A stretch of DNA of 34,240 bases from an uncultured Clostridia bacterium (GCA_944393125.1 CALXZB010000015.1:1-34240), one strand, 5' to 3'; counted from the first letter of the stretch, positions 1 through 7,679 are shown. A program made the numbers and translations. The notes: a model not told the origin generated them from the letters alone.

Positions 1-72
1 TTGATAGGTTGGAGGTGTAAGTATAGTGATATATTGAGCTGACCAATACTAATAAATCGAGGGCTTAACTAT
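1..72 (+). rRNA. rrl: 23S rRNA, 3' end (partial)
   Basis: The first 70 or so bases match the conserved 3' terminus of bacterial 23S rRNA: TTGATAGGTTGGAGGTGTAA, then TTGAGCTGACCAATACTAAT and the terminal CGAGGGCTTAAC. The gene enters from the left edge, so only the last helix is present. The exact 3' end, near position 70-73, is inferred from the usual end after GGCTTAACC-like sequence. Confidence 0.93.
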
Positions 73-130
73 AAAATAAAAAATCCTAAATAAACATATT
101 TCATCTATGTATTTTTGAGTGTGCTTTATG

Positions 131-181
131 AATAGTTTTATAAAAAATTGTAAAAAATATTTATAAAACTATTGCTTTTTT
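131..181 (+). terminator. Hairpin with T-run between 23S and 5S rRNA
   Basis: A perfect 14-bp inverted repeat (131-144 and 160-173, AATAGTTTTATAAA and its complement) encloses a 15-base loop and is followed by GC and six T. It looks like a Rho-independent terminator inside the rRNA operon. It could instead be a processing stem for the 23S precursor. The stem is nearly all A/T, so its strength is uncertain. Confidence 0.5.
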
Positions 182-200
182 AGAAAGTATATAGTATAAT
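172..200 (+). promoter_or_regulatory. Possible SigA promoter for 5S rRNA - tRNA-Asn
   Basis: TTGCTT (172-177), a 17-base spacer and TATAAT (195-200) form a good SigA promoter. It lies directly on the 3' arm of the hairpin at 131-181. Transcription would start near 207, about 22 bases before 5S rRNA, giving 5S and tRNA-Asn their own promoter. A short hairpin, GAAAGTA/TACTTTC (183-189/201-207), overlaps it. Confidence 0.45.
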
Positions 201-228
201 TACTTTCGTATTAAATAGTTATTAATTT

Positions 229-344
229 TCTAGTGACGATAACATAGAGGAAATACCTGTTCCCATCCCGAACACAGAAGTCAAGCTCTAATGTGCCGAA
301 GATACTTGTGGGTTACCCTACTGGAAAAATAGGTTGTTGCTAGT
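229..344 (+). rRNA. rrf: 5S rRNA
   Basis: The sequence carries the conserved 5S core CCTGTTCCCATCCCGAACAC (255-274) and CAGAAGT, and the closing helix CTAG (230-233) pairs with CTAG (340-343). The length of about 116 nt is normal. It lies about 157 bases after the 23S end and 10 bases before tRNA-Asn. Ends are set by the terminal helix and may be off by one or two bases. Confidence 0.95.
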
Positions 345-354
345 TTTTATATAT

Positions 355-430
355 TCCCCGTTAGCTCAGTTGGTAGAGCGCTCGGCTGTTAACCGATAGG
401 TCGTTGGTTCAAGTCCAACACGGGGAGCCA
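355..430 (+). tRNA. trnN: tRNA-Asn (anticodon GTT)
   Basis: This is a full 76-nt cloverleaf. The acceptor arm TCCCCGT (355-361) pairs with ACGGGGA (420-426), followed by discriminator G and an encoded CCA (428-430). The D-arm has AGCTCAGTTGGTAGAGC and the T-arm has GGTTCAAGTCC. The anticodon loop CTGTTAA places GTT at 388-390, which reads AAC and AAU (Asn). It is probably co-transcribed with the 5S rRNA just upstream. Confidence 0.98.
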
Positions 431-431
431 A

Positions 432-466
432 AATAGAGTAAGTAAAAAGCTTACTCTATTTTTTTC
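432..466 (+). terminator. Rho-independent terminator after tRNA-Asn
   Basis: An 11-bp perfect stem, AATAGAGTAAG (432-442) with CTTACTCTATT (450-460), has a 7-base loop and continues into T-rich sequence. It ends the 5S - tRNA-Asn transcript. Confidence 0.9.
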
Positions 467-532
467 ACCAAAAAACAAAAAATAGCATAATATAAATAAG
501 AACAAACTTTTTTATAAAAATAGGAGGAAAGT

Positions 533-628
533 ATGGAAGAAAATGAAGAATTAATAGAAAATACTGAATTAATTCATTATACAGATGAAAGTATAGATGA
601 TGTGTTAGAAATGGAAGGAGGAGAATAA
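533..628 (+). CDS. Short acidic ORF (31 aa) coupled to the M23 peptidase gene
   Basis: A 31-codon ORF starts at ATG 533 with a strong SD (AGGAGG, 522-527, five bases from the ATG) and ends at TAA 626-628. The product is very acidic (12 Glu and 3 Asp) and has no membrane segment. Its last codons contain the SD (GGAGGAG) of the next gene, whose TTG start lies two bases after the stop, so the two are translationally coupled. No family is recognised. Phage lysis modules often carry a tiny ORF just before the endolysin gene, which is the best available context, but this one could also be only a leader ORF that delivers ribosomes to the peptidase gene. Confidence 0.6.
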   Translation: MEENEELIENTELIHYTDESIDDVLEMEGGE

Positions 629-630
629 TA

Positions 631-1302
631 TTGGCAACTAAAATTTGTTTTACAGGCGTATTTAAAGTAACATGTGAATATGGCAGAAAAGGTAACCTAT
701 GGGCAAGCGGAATACATTCAGGAACAGACTTAGTAGGAATAACTTCTACAAAAGTGTACTCAATATGTAACGGAATAGTAGAAAGAGCTGGATATGACAA
801 CGGTGGATTTGGTAATTATGTAAGAATCAAGGAAAATGGAACAGAAAATAGAATATATTTAGCGCATTTATCAAAAATATATGTAAAAGTAGGGCAAAGA
901 GTATCATATACTTCAGTTGTAGGGTTAATGGGAGACACAGGAAATACAACAGGACCTCATACTCATGTAGAAATAAGAGAATTTAAAAATGGAGTCGCAA
1001 TAAAGAAATTAAATTCTTCGAATTATATGGGAATACCAAACCAAGTGGGAACGTATAATTCTGCAGATTATACTATTACTAATACTAATGAAAACTCAAA
1101 GCCTCAAAGCACCGTTGGTCAAATAAAAACATTTAAGCAAAGCACAATATTATATTCAAATAAAGATCTAACTGGGACTCAATATAATTATAAGCCAAAT
1201 ACAACTGTTGAAGTATTAGAAAATATTTCAGAAACTGTTGACAAAATAAAAGTAAGAGTTACAGGAAGAATTGCATATGTAAATGTAAACAATTATAAAT
1301 AA
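631..1302 (+). CDS. M23 (LytM-type) metallopeptidase with C-terminal SH3-like domain, endolysin-like
   Basis: This is a predicted zinc endopeptidase that cuts peptidoglycan cross-bridges or stem peptides. The M23 domain spans about residues 20-120. All metal and catalytic residues are visible: His29 and Asp33 in the HxxxD motif, His79 in AHLS, and His110/His112 in GPHTH. Residues about 162-222 look like a bacterial SH3 wall-binding domain. There is no signal peptide or membrane segment, unlike sporulation or division LytM proteins but as in phage endolysins that need a holin. The TTG start is supported by SD GGAGGAG (616-622) and coupling to the 31-codon ORF upstream. The gene sits directly after the rRNA/tRNA-Asn terminator. 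The M23 call is firm; phage origin is an inference. Confidence 0.88.
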   Translation: MATKICFTGVFKVTCEYGRKGNLWASGIHSGTDLVGITSTKVYSICNGIVERAGYDNGGFGNYVRIKENGTENRIYLAHLSKIYVKVGQRVSYTSVVGLMGDTGNTTGPHTHVEIREFKNGVAIKKLNSSNYMGIPNQVGTYNSADYTITNTNENSKPQSTVGQIKTFKQSTILYSNKDLTGTQYNYKPNTTVEVLENISETVDKIKVRVTGRIAYVNVNNYK

Positions 1303-1310
1303 GATATTAT

Positions 1311-1359
1311 ATAGTTTAAATTGATATATAAGATATTAATTTAAACTATTAATATTTTT
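1311..1359 (+). terminator. Weak terminator-like hairpin after the M23 gene
   Basis: A 12-bp perfect inverted repeat (1311-1322 with 1338-1349, ATAGTTTAAATT) starts 8 bases after the peptidase stop and is followed by a broken T-run (TAATATTTTTA). The stem is all A/T apart from one G-C pair, so termination may be inefficient. The rest of the gap to 1462 is AT-rich with a TATAAT at 1417-1422 but no good -35 box. Confidence 0.45.
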
Positions 1360-1462
1360 AATTAAAAAATAAAATTTTAATTTTATATAATACTAGTCTT
1401 TTGTTAATATTTATTATATAATGGAAATGAAATAAATTTATAATAATAAAAAGGAAGTAAAA

Positions 1463-2005
1463 ATGAAAATATTAAAAAATGAGTTAAGAAGTGAATTAAA
1501 TATAAGAACAGAAAAAAATTTTCCTAAAGAGGGAATTGAATATATCGATATTATGCCATTAATAATGCAGAAAGAAAGTTTTAATGAAATAATACAGAAA
1601 TTTATTCAGGAAATAGAAAAAAAAGAAATTGATTATATAGTTGCGCCAGAAGCTAGAGGTTTAATAATTGGAGCAGTTATTGCAAATCAATTAGGGATAG
1701 GATTTATACCTGTACGAAAAGCAGGTAAGTTACCACCTACAACAGTAGAAAAAAGATTTGAATATGAGAAAGAATATGGAAAAGATATGTTAGAATTACC
1801 TAAGTTAGTAAATGAAACATATATAGGAAAAAATTTTTACATTGTTGATGATATTTATGCAACAGGAAATACTATAAATGCTATACAAAAGGCAATTGAA
1901 GAATTAGGTGGAATAATAAAAGGAAAAGGTGTAATAATGAATATAAAGGAATTAAATAATAATTCTGATATATATTCTATAATAGATGTAAATGAAGAAT
2001 TATAA
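1463..2005 (+). CDS. apt: Adenine phosphoribosyltransferase
   Basis: The product converts adenine and PRPP to AMP and pyrophosphate in cytosolic purine salvage (EC 2.4.2.7). The 180-aa length is normal. Recognisable Apt blocks are the N-terminal FPKEGIEYIDI (cf. FPGKGILFRD), APEARGLIIGAVIA (62-75), the GFIPVRKAGKLP loop (80-91), and the PRPP-binding loop VDDIYATGNT (128-137), where Asn replaces the more usual second Gly. The start is ATG 1463 with SD AAGGAAG. It is followed 27 bases later by the split transketolase genes, a pairing that links PRPP use to the pentose phosphate pathway that supplies ribose-5-phosphate. Confidence 0.9.
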   Translation: MKILKNELRSELNIRTEKNFPKEGIEYIDIMPLIMQKESFNEIIQKFIQEIEKKEIDYIVAPEARGLIIGAVIANQLGIGFIPVRKAGKLPPTTVEKRFEYEKEYGKDMLELPKLVNETYIGKNFYIVDDIYATGNTINAIQKAIEELGGIIKGKGVIMNIKELNNNSDIYSIIDVNEEL

Positions 2006-2032
2006 AAACGAATGATGAAAGGAGAAATTGAA

Positions 2033-2842
2033 ATGGCTAATATAGAAAATTTAAAAAAATTGGCTAATGAAAATAGAAAAAGAATAATACAATTAGTATA
2101 CAATGCCCAATCTGGACATCCAGGAGGAGCATTATCAATAATAGACATGTTAACTGCAATTTACGAATTAGATATAGACTTAAATAATGACATAAGAAGT
2201 AAAGTGGTTTTGTCAAAAGGTCATACAGTACCAGCATTATATGCAATTTTAAATTCAAAAGGTATTATAAAAGATGAAGAAATGACAACATTTAGAAAAA
2301 TAAACTCAAGGCTACAAGGGCACCCTTTTACAGGAACAATTCCAGAAGTAGATGCAACAACTGGTCTATTAGGACAAGGACTTTCTATAGCTGTAGGAAT
2401 GGCAATTGCTAAGAAAAATAATAAGGAAAAAAATCATGTATATGCAATAGTAGGTGATGGAGAAATGCAAGAAGGACAAATATGGGAATCACTTTTACAA
2501 GCATCACACTACAAGCTAAACAACCTAATTTTAATTATAGACTATAATAAATTATCTTCATATGGAGATGTTAATAAATCTATGAATTTAGAACCATTAA
2601 ATAAAAAAATAGAAAGTTTTAATTTTCACACTATAGAAATAGATGGCAATAATATGGAACAAGTTGTAAATGCATTAGAAGAAGCATATAAAATTACAGA
2701 CAAACCAATAGCAATAATATGCAATACAATTAAAGGAAAAGGAATATCATATATGGAAAATAACCCTAAATGGCATAATGGACAAATAAGTGATGATGAA
2801 TATAAAATTGCAATGCAAGAATTAGAGAAAGCAGAGGTGTAA
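2033..2842 (+). CDS. tkt: Transketolase, N-terminal (TPP-binding) subunit
   Basis: This is the N-terminal half of a split transketolase, which moves two-carbon ketol units between sugar phosphates in the non-oxidative pentose phosphate pathway and holds the thiamine pyrophosphate diphosphate site. Family signatures are SGHPGGALSIIDMLTAIY, KGHTVPALYA, the GQGLSIAVGMA stretch and the TPP motif GDGEMQEGQIWE followed by the conserved Asn. The 269-aa length fits the split subunit. The start is ATG 2033, not the in-frame ATG 2012, because AAAGGAG (2018-2024) lies 8 bases before it. The second subunit begins 6 bases after the stop, and the two should form a heterodimer or heterotetramer. Confidence 0.93.
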   Translation: MANIENLKKLANENRKRIIQLVYNAQSGHPGGALSIIDMLTAIYELDIDLNNDIRSKVVLSKGHTVPALYAILNSKGIIKDEEMTTFRKINSRLQGHPFTGTIPEVDATTGLLGQGLSIAVGMAIAKKNNKEKNHVYAIVGDGEMQEGQIWESLLQASHYKLNNLILIIDYNKLSSYGDVNKSMNLEPLNKKIESFNFHTIEIDGNNMEQVVNALEEAYKITDKPIAIICNTIKGKGISYMENNPKWHNGQISDDEYKIAMQELEKAEV

Positions 2843-2848
2843 AAGAAA

Positions 2849-3850
2849 ATGGAGCAAAAGACAATATGTTTAAGAGATAAAATAGGAGAAATTTTGTGTG
2901 AATTTGCACAAAAAGATAATAGGATTTATGTTATTGATAGTGACTTAGCAAAATCAACTAAAACATTAGATTTTGAAAAAGTATTTCCAGAAAGGTTTGT
3001 AGAAACTGGAATTGCAGAAACTAGTGCTATGTCAATAGCTGCAGGACTTGCATCAGAAGGACAAATTCCATTTTACGTTAATTTTGCAATATTTGTAGCT
3101 GGAACAGCATGGACTCAATTAAGACAATCTGCTTATGCTAATTTAAATGTAAAAATGATTGGAACTTATTCTGGAATGGATAATGGAAAAGATGGTGCAT
3201 CACATCATGCAAATGAAGACATAGCATTAGTTAGAAGTATACCAAATGTAAAAGTTTTAGTACCATCAAATTTAAAAGAAATGAGAGAAGCTATAAAAAT
3301 AGCAATAGAATATAATGGTCCTGTATACATTAGAATAGCAAGGGACAATGTTCCAGATGTTGAATTTGCAACAAAGGCTCAAATCGGGAAAGCAAACATT
3401 GTAGAAGATTGTGGAAATGATTTTTCAATAATATATGAAGGAACTTCTGCAAGTATTGCATATAAAAGTTTTGAAACATTAAAAGAAAAAGGGTATAAGG
3501 GAAAGCTTGTAAATATTTTTTCAATAAAACCATTAGATATACAATTAATAAAAGAACTATCAACAAATGTAAAAGGAATTTTAACTATAGAAAATCATTC
3601 TGTTATAGGTGGATTAGGAGGAGCAATAGCAGAAGTTTTAGCCCAAGAGAAAAATCATGCTCCAATTAGATATATAGGAGTAGAAGATACATTTACTGAA
3701 TCTGGTTCAACAACAGAAGTAAAGGAAAAATACGGCTTAAATGTAGAGAATATAGTTTCTAAAACAGAAGAATTAATAAAAAATAGAACATTAACAAACA
3801 TAAAAAAAGAAAACAGTATATTACAAAGCATAAGAAAATTATTTAAATAA
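2849..3850 (+). CDS. tkt: Transketolase, C-terminal subunit
   Basis: This is the partner of the preceding gene: the pyrimidine-binding and C-terminal domains of transketolase, similar in layout to the E1-beta/DXS C-terminal half. Visible blocks are ERFVETGIAETSAMSIAAGLA, with the Glu that activates TPP, the GKDGASHHANEDIALVRSIP histidine-containing loop, and the C-terminal swivelling domain from about residue 190 (GTSASIAYKSF, ENHSVIGGLGGAIAE). The length is 333 aa, slightly longer than the usual ~310 because of a Lys-rich tail. ATG 2849 follows SD AGAGGTG inside the upstream gene's end, so the two are translationally coupled. A bidirectional terminator follows. Confidence 0.93.
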   Translation: MEQKTICLRDKIGEILCEFAQKDNRIYVIDSDLAKSTKTLDFEKVFPERFVETGIAETSAMSIAAGLASEGQIPFYVNFAIFVAGTAWTQLRQSAYANLNVKMIGTYSGMDNGKDGASHHANEDIALVRSIPNVKVLVPSNLKEMREAIKIAIEYNGPVYIRIARDNVPDVEFATKAQIGKANIVEDCGNDFSIIYEGTSASIAYKSFETLKEKGYKGKLVNIFSIKPLDIQLIKELSTNVKGILTIENHSVIGGLGGAIAEVLAQEKNHAPIRYIGVEDTFTESGSTTEVKEKYGLNVENIVSKTEELIKNRTLTNIKKENSILQSIRKLFK

Positions 3851-3854
3851 ATAT

Positions 3855-3901
3855 AAAAAGTTAATATATAATATTTTATAATTGTTATATATTAACTTTT
3901 T
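3855..3901. terminator. Bidirectional terminator between convergent genes
   Basis: A perfect 17-bp inverted repeat (3855-3871 and 3885-3901) starts with AAAAAG and ends with CTTTTT. It gives a T-run on both strands and so can end both the transketolase transcript and the convergent membrane-protein transcript. Confidence 0.85.
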
Positions 3902-3922
3902 AACAAATAGGAAAAATATACT

Positions 3923-4741
3923 TTATTTATAAAAATCTTGATTACTAAATTTAAAATAATATGGTTTTATATTTGGTAATAAGTCTTTAAAATAAACAAT
4001 AGAACCATCTTTCTGTTTAACTTTTAAATTAGGATAAGTTTTAATCATTTTTGTATTATTAAATAGAGTATTAACCAAGAAATTATAAATAGGTTTATTT
4101 TTGATAGAATTGTTTATATCATAAATTATTTCTTTATTATTAACATCTAAATTATAATCTGAAATCATACGAATTGTAAATAATTGAATAGCATATCCAG
4201 ATATAATACAATCAATAATGATGAAAATCGAAACAATTAAAATTAAGGTTTTAAAAAGTTTAACTGAAATTTTCTTTAAAATATATGCTAATAAATTTCT
4301 TACAACAGGGTGGATGAACTTTATCAAAAATATTGCTAAAACTCCCCAAAAAATCGAATAAGCAAAACAAATTCTACCATTTAAATTAAAAGGCATATTT
4401 GAATAATCCCACCATTTAACATGTAAAATTAATTCTCCTATTAAACTTATTAAGTATTCTGTTATAGATCCAATAATAAATCCACCTATAAATAATGTAG
4501 TATTATTTCTTTTAAAATATTTTAAAAAGACAATCATTATTACGGCTCCAACACCATATATGCTACAAAAAGGGCCATACAAAAAGCTTTGTCTACTTTC
4601 AAGAACACCATATCTAACTAATGCAAAAACTGTTTCTATAAAAAATCCTAAAACACTGTAAATTATAAAATATGCTAAAATTTCATATATATCAGTTTTT
4701 AAGAATTTTTTCTTCTTTTTTTTCAATAATAAATTTTCCAT
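3923..4741 (-). CDS. CmpB-type putative ABC-transporter membrane protein (PF06541-like)
   Basis: The product is a 272-aa polytopic membrane protein. Four to five hydrophobic segments lie in the first 180 residues, and the family's conserved stretches are present: GFFIETVF, SFLYGPFCSIYGVGA and KWWDYSNMPFNLNGRICFAYSIFWG. These match the family annotated as putative type IV ABC transporter / CmpB, whose biochemical role is unknown. The last ~80 residues form a hydrophilic tail with KTYPNLKVKQKDG, a known family trait. The ATG at 4741 is chosen over the GTG at 4753 because GAGG lies just upstream of it. No ATPase partner is encoded nearby, so transport is not shown by context. Confidence 0.75.
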   Translation of the reverse strand: MENLLLKKKKKKFLKTDIYEILAYFIIYSVLGFFIETVFALVRYGVLESRQSFLYGPFCSIYGVGAVIMIVFLKYFKRNNTTLFIGGFIIGSITEYLISLIGELILHVKWWDYSNMPFNLNGRICFAYSIFWGVLAIFLIKFIHPVVRNLLAYILKKISVKLFKTLILIVSIFIIIDCIISGYAIQLFTIRMISDYNLDVNNKEIIYDINNSIKNKPIYNFLVNTLFNNTKMIKTYPNLKVKQKDGSIVYFKDLLPNIKPYYFKFSNQDFYK

Positions 4742-4814
4742 ATAAATCCTCACTTTAATATAATAATATTACTATAAATTATAATAAAAAGCAAATATTA
4801 AGAAATAAAATTTA

Positions 4815-4842
4815 TTGACATATATACAAAAAGATATATAAT
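4815..4842 (+). promoter_or_regulatory. SigA promoter for the EndA-type nuclease
   Basis: TTGACA (4815-4820), a 16-base spacer and TATAAT (4837-4842) form a consensus SigA promoter. Transcription would start near 4849, about 26 bases before the nuclease ATG at 4875. Confidence 0.85.
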
Positions 4843-4874
4843 ACAAAAAGATAAATATAGAGATGGAGGTATAC

Positions 4875-5627
4875 ATGTTAAAAAAAAGTAGAAAAAAACT
4901 AACAACAAAAACATTAATTCAAATAACTGTAGCAATGATAATTGTAGCAATAGGCTATTATTATCCTAACTTAGATTTTAATATAAAAAATAACCAAGAA
5001 GTCCAAACATTATCATATAATTTAGATGAGATTCCAGAATATTCTGGAAGTCCATGTATAATTATAAATAATAATATCCCAAATTTTGAAAAAAAGTATT
5101 ATACAACTAACAGTTTTGAAACATATTCAAAATTAGATTTAAAACTAGGAAGATGTGGAGTAGCTTTTGCAAATGTTTGTAAGGAAACTATGCCAGCTGA
5201 TGATGAAGAAAGAGAAGATATAACTTCAATAAAGCCAACTGGTTGGAGACAGAAAAAATATGAAAATATAATAGAAGGTGGATATCTATATAATCGTTGT
5301 CATTTAATAGGTTGGCAATTAACAGGCGAAAATGACAATGAACAAAATTTAATTACAGGAACAAGATATATGAATATAGAAGGAATGTTACCATTTGAAA
5401 ATAAAGTGGCAAATTACATAAAGAAAAATAGTAAAAACCATGTTTTATATAGAGTAACTCCAATTTTTGAAGGAGATAATCTTTTAGCTAGTGGTGTACA
5501 AATGGAAGCTTATTCAATAGAAGATGATGGTGTAGGAATATGTTTTAATATATATGCTTACAATGTACAACCAGGAATTAATATAGATTATAAAACAGGT
5601 GAAAGCTGGATAGATGAAAACAATTAA
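4875..5627 (+). CDS. Membrane-anchored DNA/RNA non-specific endonuclease (EndA-like)
   Basis: The product is a 250-aa nuclease of the beta-beta-alpha-metal DNA/RNA non-specific family, closest in pattern to streptococcal DNA-entry nuclease EndA. A Lys/Arg-rich N-terminus and one membrane segment (about residues 12-28) place the domain outside the cell. The catalytic block is YNRCHLIGWQLTG, with general-base His at about 143 in an NRCH form of the usual DRGH. The metal-binding Asn lies in NLITGTRYMN (about 158). ATG 4875 is preferred over ATG 4863 because SD GGAGG (4865-4869) lies between them. It has its own strong promoter and is followed by a DUF3006-like gene. It may degrade environmental DNA for uptake or nutrition; comM and dprA lie 15 kb away. 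Confidence 0.88.
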   Translation: MLKKSRKKLTTKTLIQITVAMIIVAIGYYYPNLDFNIKNNQEVQTLSYNLDEIPEYSGSPCIIINNNIPNFEKKYYTTNSFETYSKLDLKLGRCGVAFANVCKETMPADDEEREDITSIKPTGWRQKKYENIIEGGYLYNRCHLIGWQLTGENDNEQNLITGTRYMNIEGMLPFENKVANYIKKNSKNHVLYRVTPIFEGDNLLASGVQMEAYSIEDDGVGICFNIYAYNVQPGINIDYKTGESWIDENN

Positions 5628-5653
5628 TAAAACAGAAAGGAACGTGAAAATTA

Positions 5654-6322
5654 TTGAATTTAGATATATTAAACGATTTAGTTGAAGAAATAAAGAAAAA
5701 TGAAGGGGTAAGAAATTTTATTAAAGAATTAGGAGAAAGTTTAGAAAATAAACTAACTAATAATGAAAACAATAACATGTCTTTAGTACAAAATAAATTA
5801 AAAGAAAATACATTAACAACCAAGTATAGAGATGAAATAAATATTCAAAAAAGCAATATAATCAGTAATTATTCTAAAAATAAAGAAATGTATTATATAT
5901 ATAATAAAAGTTCAGATGACATGTATGGGATAGTCGAATATATTAATGGAAAATCTAGTGAAGATATATGGGTAGAAGCGGAAAAAATTCCAAAAGAAGC
6001 TAAAGTTGATACTGTTTTAAAAAAAGAAGATAATCAATTTATAGTAGATAAAATAGCAACCAAAGAACTGCAAGAAAAAATTATTGAAATGATAAATAAT
6101 TTAATAGAACAACAAGAAAAAGAGCTTGAAGAAAAGAGAATAGAAGGACATTTGTACGAATTTGTTGAAAAAACAGGTGATACAATATGGCTAATTGATA
6201 AAAACAATATTAATGGTAATTGTTTTGAAGAAATAAAATTTAGAAAAGACACTTTTGAAAATGCAAAAGAAGGAAATATTTATCAATATGTAAATGGAGA
6301 ATATATATTTATAGATAAATAA
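5654..6322 (+). CDS. Hypothetical protein with two DUF3006-like repeats
   Basis: The product is a 222-aa, highly charged, cytosolic-looking protein with no signal peptide or membrane helix. Two stretches resemble the short DUF3006 fold: about residues 90-155 (GIVEYING, AEKIPKEAKVDTVL, DNQFIVDKIATKELQEKI) and about 170-222 (GDTIWLIDKN, FRKDTFENAKEGNIY, NGEYIFID). Residues 1-75 look helical. The assignment is from pattern memory and needs a profile search. The TTG start at 5654 follows a stop in frame and is 13 bases from AAAGG (5636-5640), longer than ideal. It lies 26 bases after the nuclease gene in the same operon, so a role linked to the nuclease, such as regulator or immunity protein, is possible but unproven. 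Confidence 0.6.
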   Translation: MNLDILNDLVEEIKKNEGVRNFIKELGESLENKLTNNENNNMSLVQNKLKENTLTTKYRDEINIQKSNIISNYSKNKEMYYIYNKSSDDMYGIVEYINGKSSEDIWVEAEKIPKEAKVDTVLKKEDNQFIVDKIATKELQEKIIEMINNLIEQQEKELEEKRIEGHLYEFVEKTGDTIWLIDKNNINGNCFEEIKFRKDTFENAKEGNIYQYVNGEYIFIDK

Positions 6323-6395
6323 CTGTTGCTGAAAACTCACACTTCAAAAATAAATAACATAAAATATAGCATAATAATAATAAAGAGGTGAGAGA

Positions 6396-7637
6396 ATGTC
6401 AAAATTTATAATAGAAGGTGGAAAAAGGTTAGAGGGAGAAGTACAAATATCTGGTTCTAAAAATGCAGCATTACCAATAATTGCAGCAACAATATTAAAT
6501 AAAGGTAAAACAGTATTATATAATGTTCCGGATATACAAGATGTGCATACAATGTTTGAAATAATTCAAAAAATAGGAGGAAAAATAAATAAAAAACACA
6601 ATAAAATTATAATTAATACAAGTGAAATACATACATATGAAATACCAGATAATTTAATGAGACAGATGCGTTCATCAGTAATTTTGGCTGGAGCATTATT
6701 AGGAAAATATCATCAAGCAAGATTTTCTTATCCAGGAGGATGTGAGATTGGTTCAAGACCCATAGATTTACATCTTAAAGGATTTGAAAAATTAGGAATA
6801 AATATCAAAGAAGAACATGGAGAAATATTCTGTAACACATCTCAAATATTGGGAACCCAAATAAATTTAGATTTTCCTAGTGTTGGGGCAACAGAAAACA
6901 TTATATTAGCATCTTGCTTAGGAGAAGGAACTACAATAATAACAAATGCTGCAAAGGAGCCAGAAATAGAAGATTTAATAAAATATTTAAATAAAATGGG
7001 TGCAAACATTAAAGGAGAAACAACAGATAGAATAGAAATAATAGGAGTAAAAAAATTAAAGGAAATAAGCTATAATATAATGCCAGATAGAATAGAAGCA
7101 GGGACTTATTTAGTAGCAGGAGCAATAACTGGAGGAAAGGTGAAAATTACTAATGCAAATCCTAAACACATAGAAACAGTATTAAATAAGCTAGAAGAAA
7201 CAAACTGTAAAATAAAAATAGAAAAAAACAGTATAGAAATAGAAGCACCAAAAAGAATTAAAGCAACTGATATAAAAACAATGCCATATCCAGGATTTCC
7301 AACTGATATGCAATCAATATTTGGAGCTTTACTTAGTACAGCAAAAGGAACATCAATAATAACAGAAAATATTTTTGAAAGTAGGTATAAATATGCTCAG
7401 GAATTAAACAGAATGGGAGCAAAAATTAAAATTGAAGGAAGAACAGCAATAATAAAAGGAAGCAAAAAAATACAAGGAACAAAAGTTGTAGCATATGATT
7501 TAAGAGGAGGAGCAGCAATGATTTTAGAAGCTTTGGCAGCTAAAGGAATTACAGAAATAGAAAATATTCATTATATTTTAAGGGGATATGAAAAGATTGA
7601 AGAAAAATTAAAAAAATTAGGTGCTAAAATTTACTAA
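6396..7637 (+). CDS. murA: UDP-N-acetylglucosamine 1-carboxyvinyltransferase (MurA)
   Basis: The product catalyses the first committed step of peptidoglycan synthesis, transferring enolpyruvate from PEP to UDP-GlcNAc (EC 2.5.1.7) in the cytosol. Signatures are ISGSKNAALP, with Lys22/Asn23 at the substrate site, and the PGGCEIGSRPIDLH loop with the PEP-attacking Cys116, the target of fosfomycin. LRGGAAMILEALAAKG follows near the C-terminus. The length of 413 aa is typical. The start ATG 6396 has SD AGAGGTGAG. A terminator follows directly, so it is the last gene of its transcript. It heads the division block ftsQ-ftsZ, as in many Clostridia. Confidence 0.96.
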   Translation: MSKFIIEGGKRLEGEVQISGSKNAALPIIAATILNKGKTVLYNVPDIQDVHTMFEIIQKIGGKINKKHNKIIINTSEIHTYEIPDNLMRQMRSSVILAGALLGKYHQARFSYPGGCEIGSRPIDLHLKGFEKLGINIKEEHGEIFCNTSQILGTQINLDFPSVGATENIILASCLGEGTTIITNAAKEPEIEDLIKYLNKMGANIKGETTDRIEIIGVKKLKEISYNIMPDRIEAGTYLVAGAITGGKVKITNANPKHIETVLNKLEETNCKIKIEKNSIEIEAPKRIKATDIKTMPYPGFPTDMQSIFGALLSTAKGTSIITENIFESRYKYAQELNRMGAKIKIEGRTAIIKGSKKIQGTKVVAYDLRGGAAMILEALAAKGITEIENIHYILRGYEKIEEKLKKLGAKIY

Positions 7638-7642
7638 TTAAC

Positions 7643-7679
7643 AAAAACCATATTTTTATATAATATGGTTTTTTTTTTT
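7643..7679 (+). terminator. Rho-independent terminator after murA
   Basis: AAAACCATATT (7644-7654) pairs with AATATGGTTTT (7662-7672), followed by a run of eleven or more T. It separates murA from ftsQ. Confidence 0.9.

Noticed and set aside
355..466. tRNA-Asn 3' end as an integrase attachment site
   Set aside because: No second copy of the tRNA 3' end and no integrase gene were seen in the window, so an att site cannot be called.
5644..5685. GTG-started mini-ORF before the DUF3006-like gene
   Set aside because: It closes after 14 codons, overlaps the start of the larger ORF and shows no coding features.
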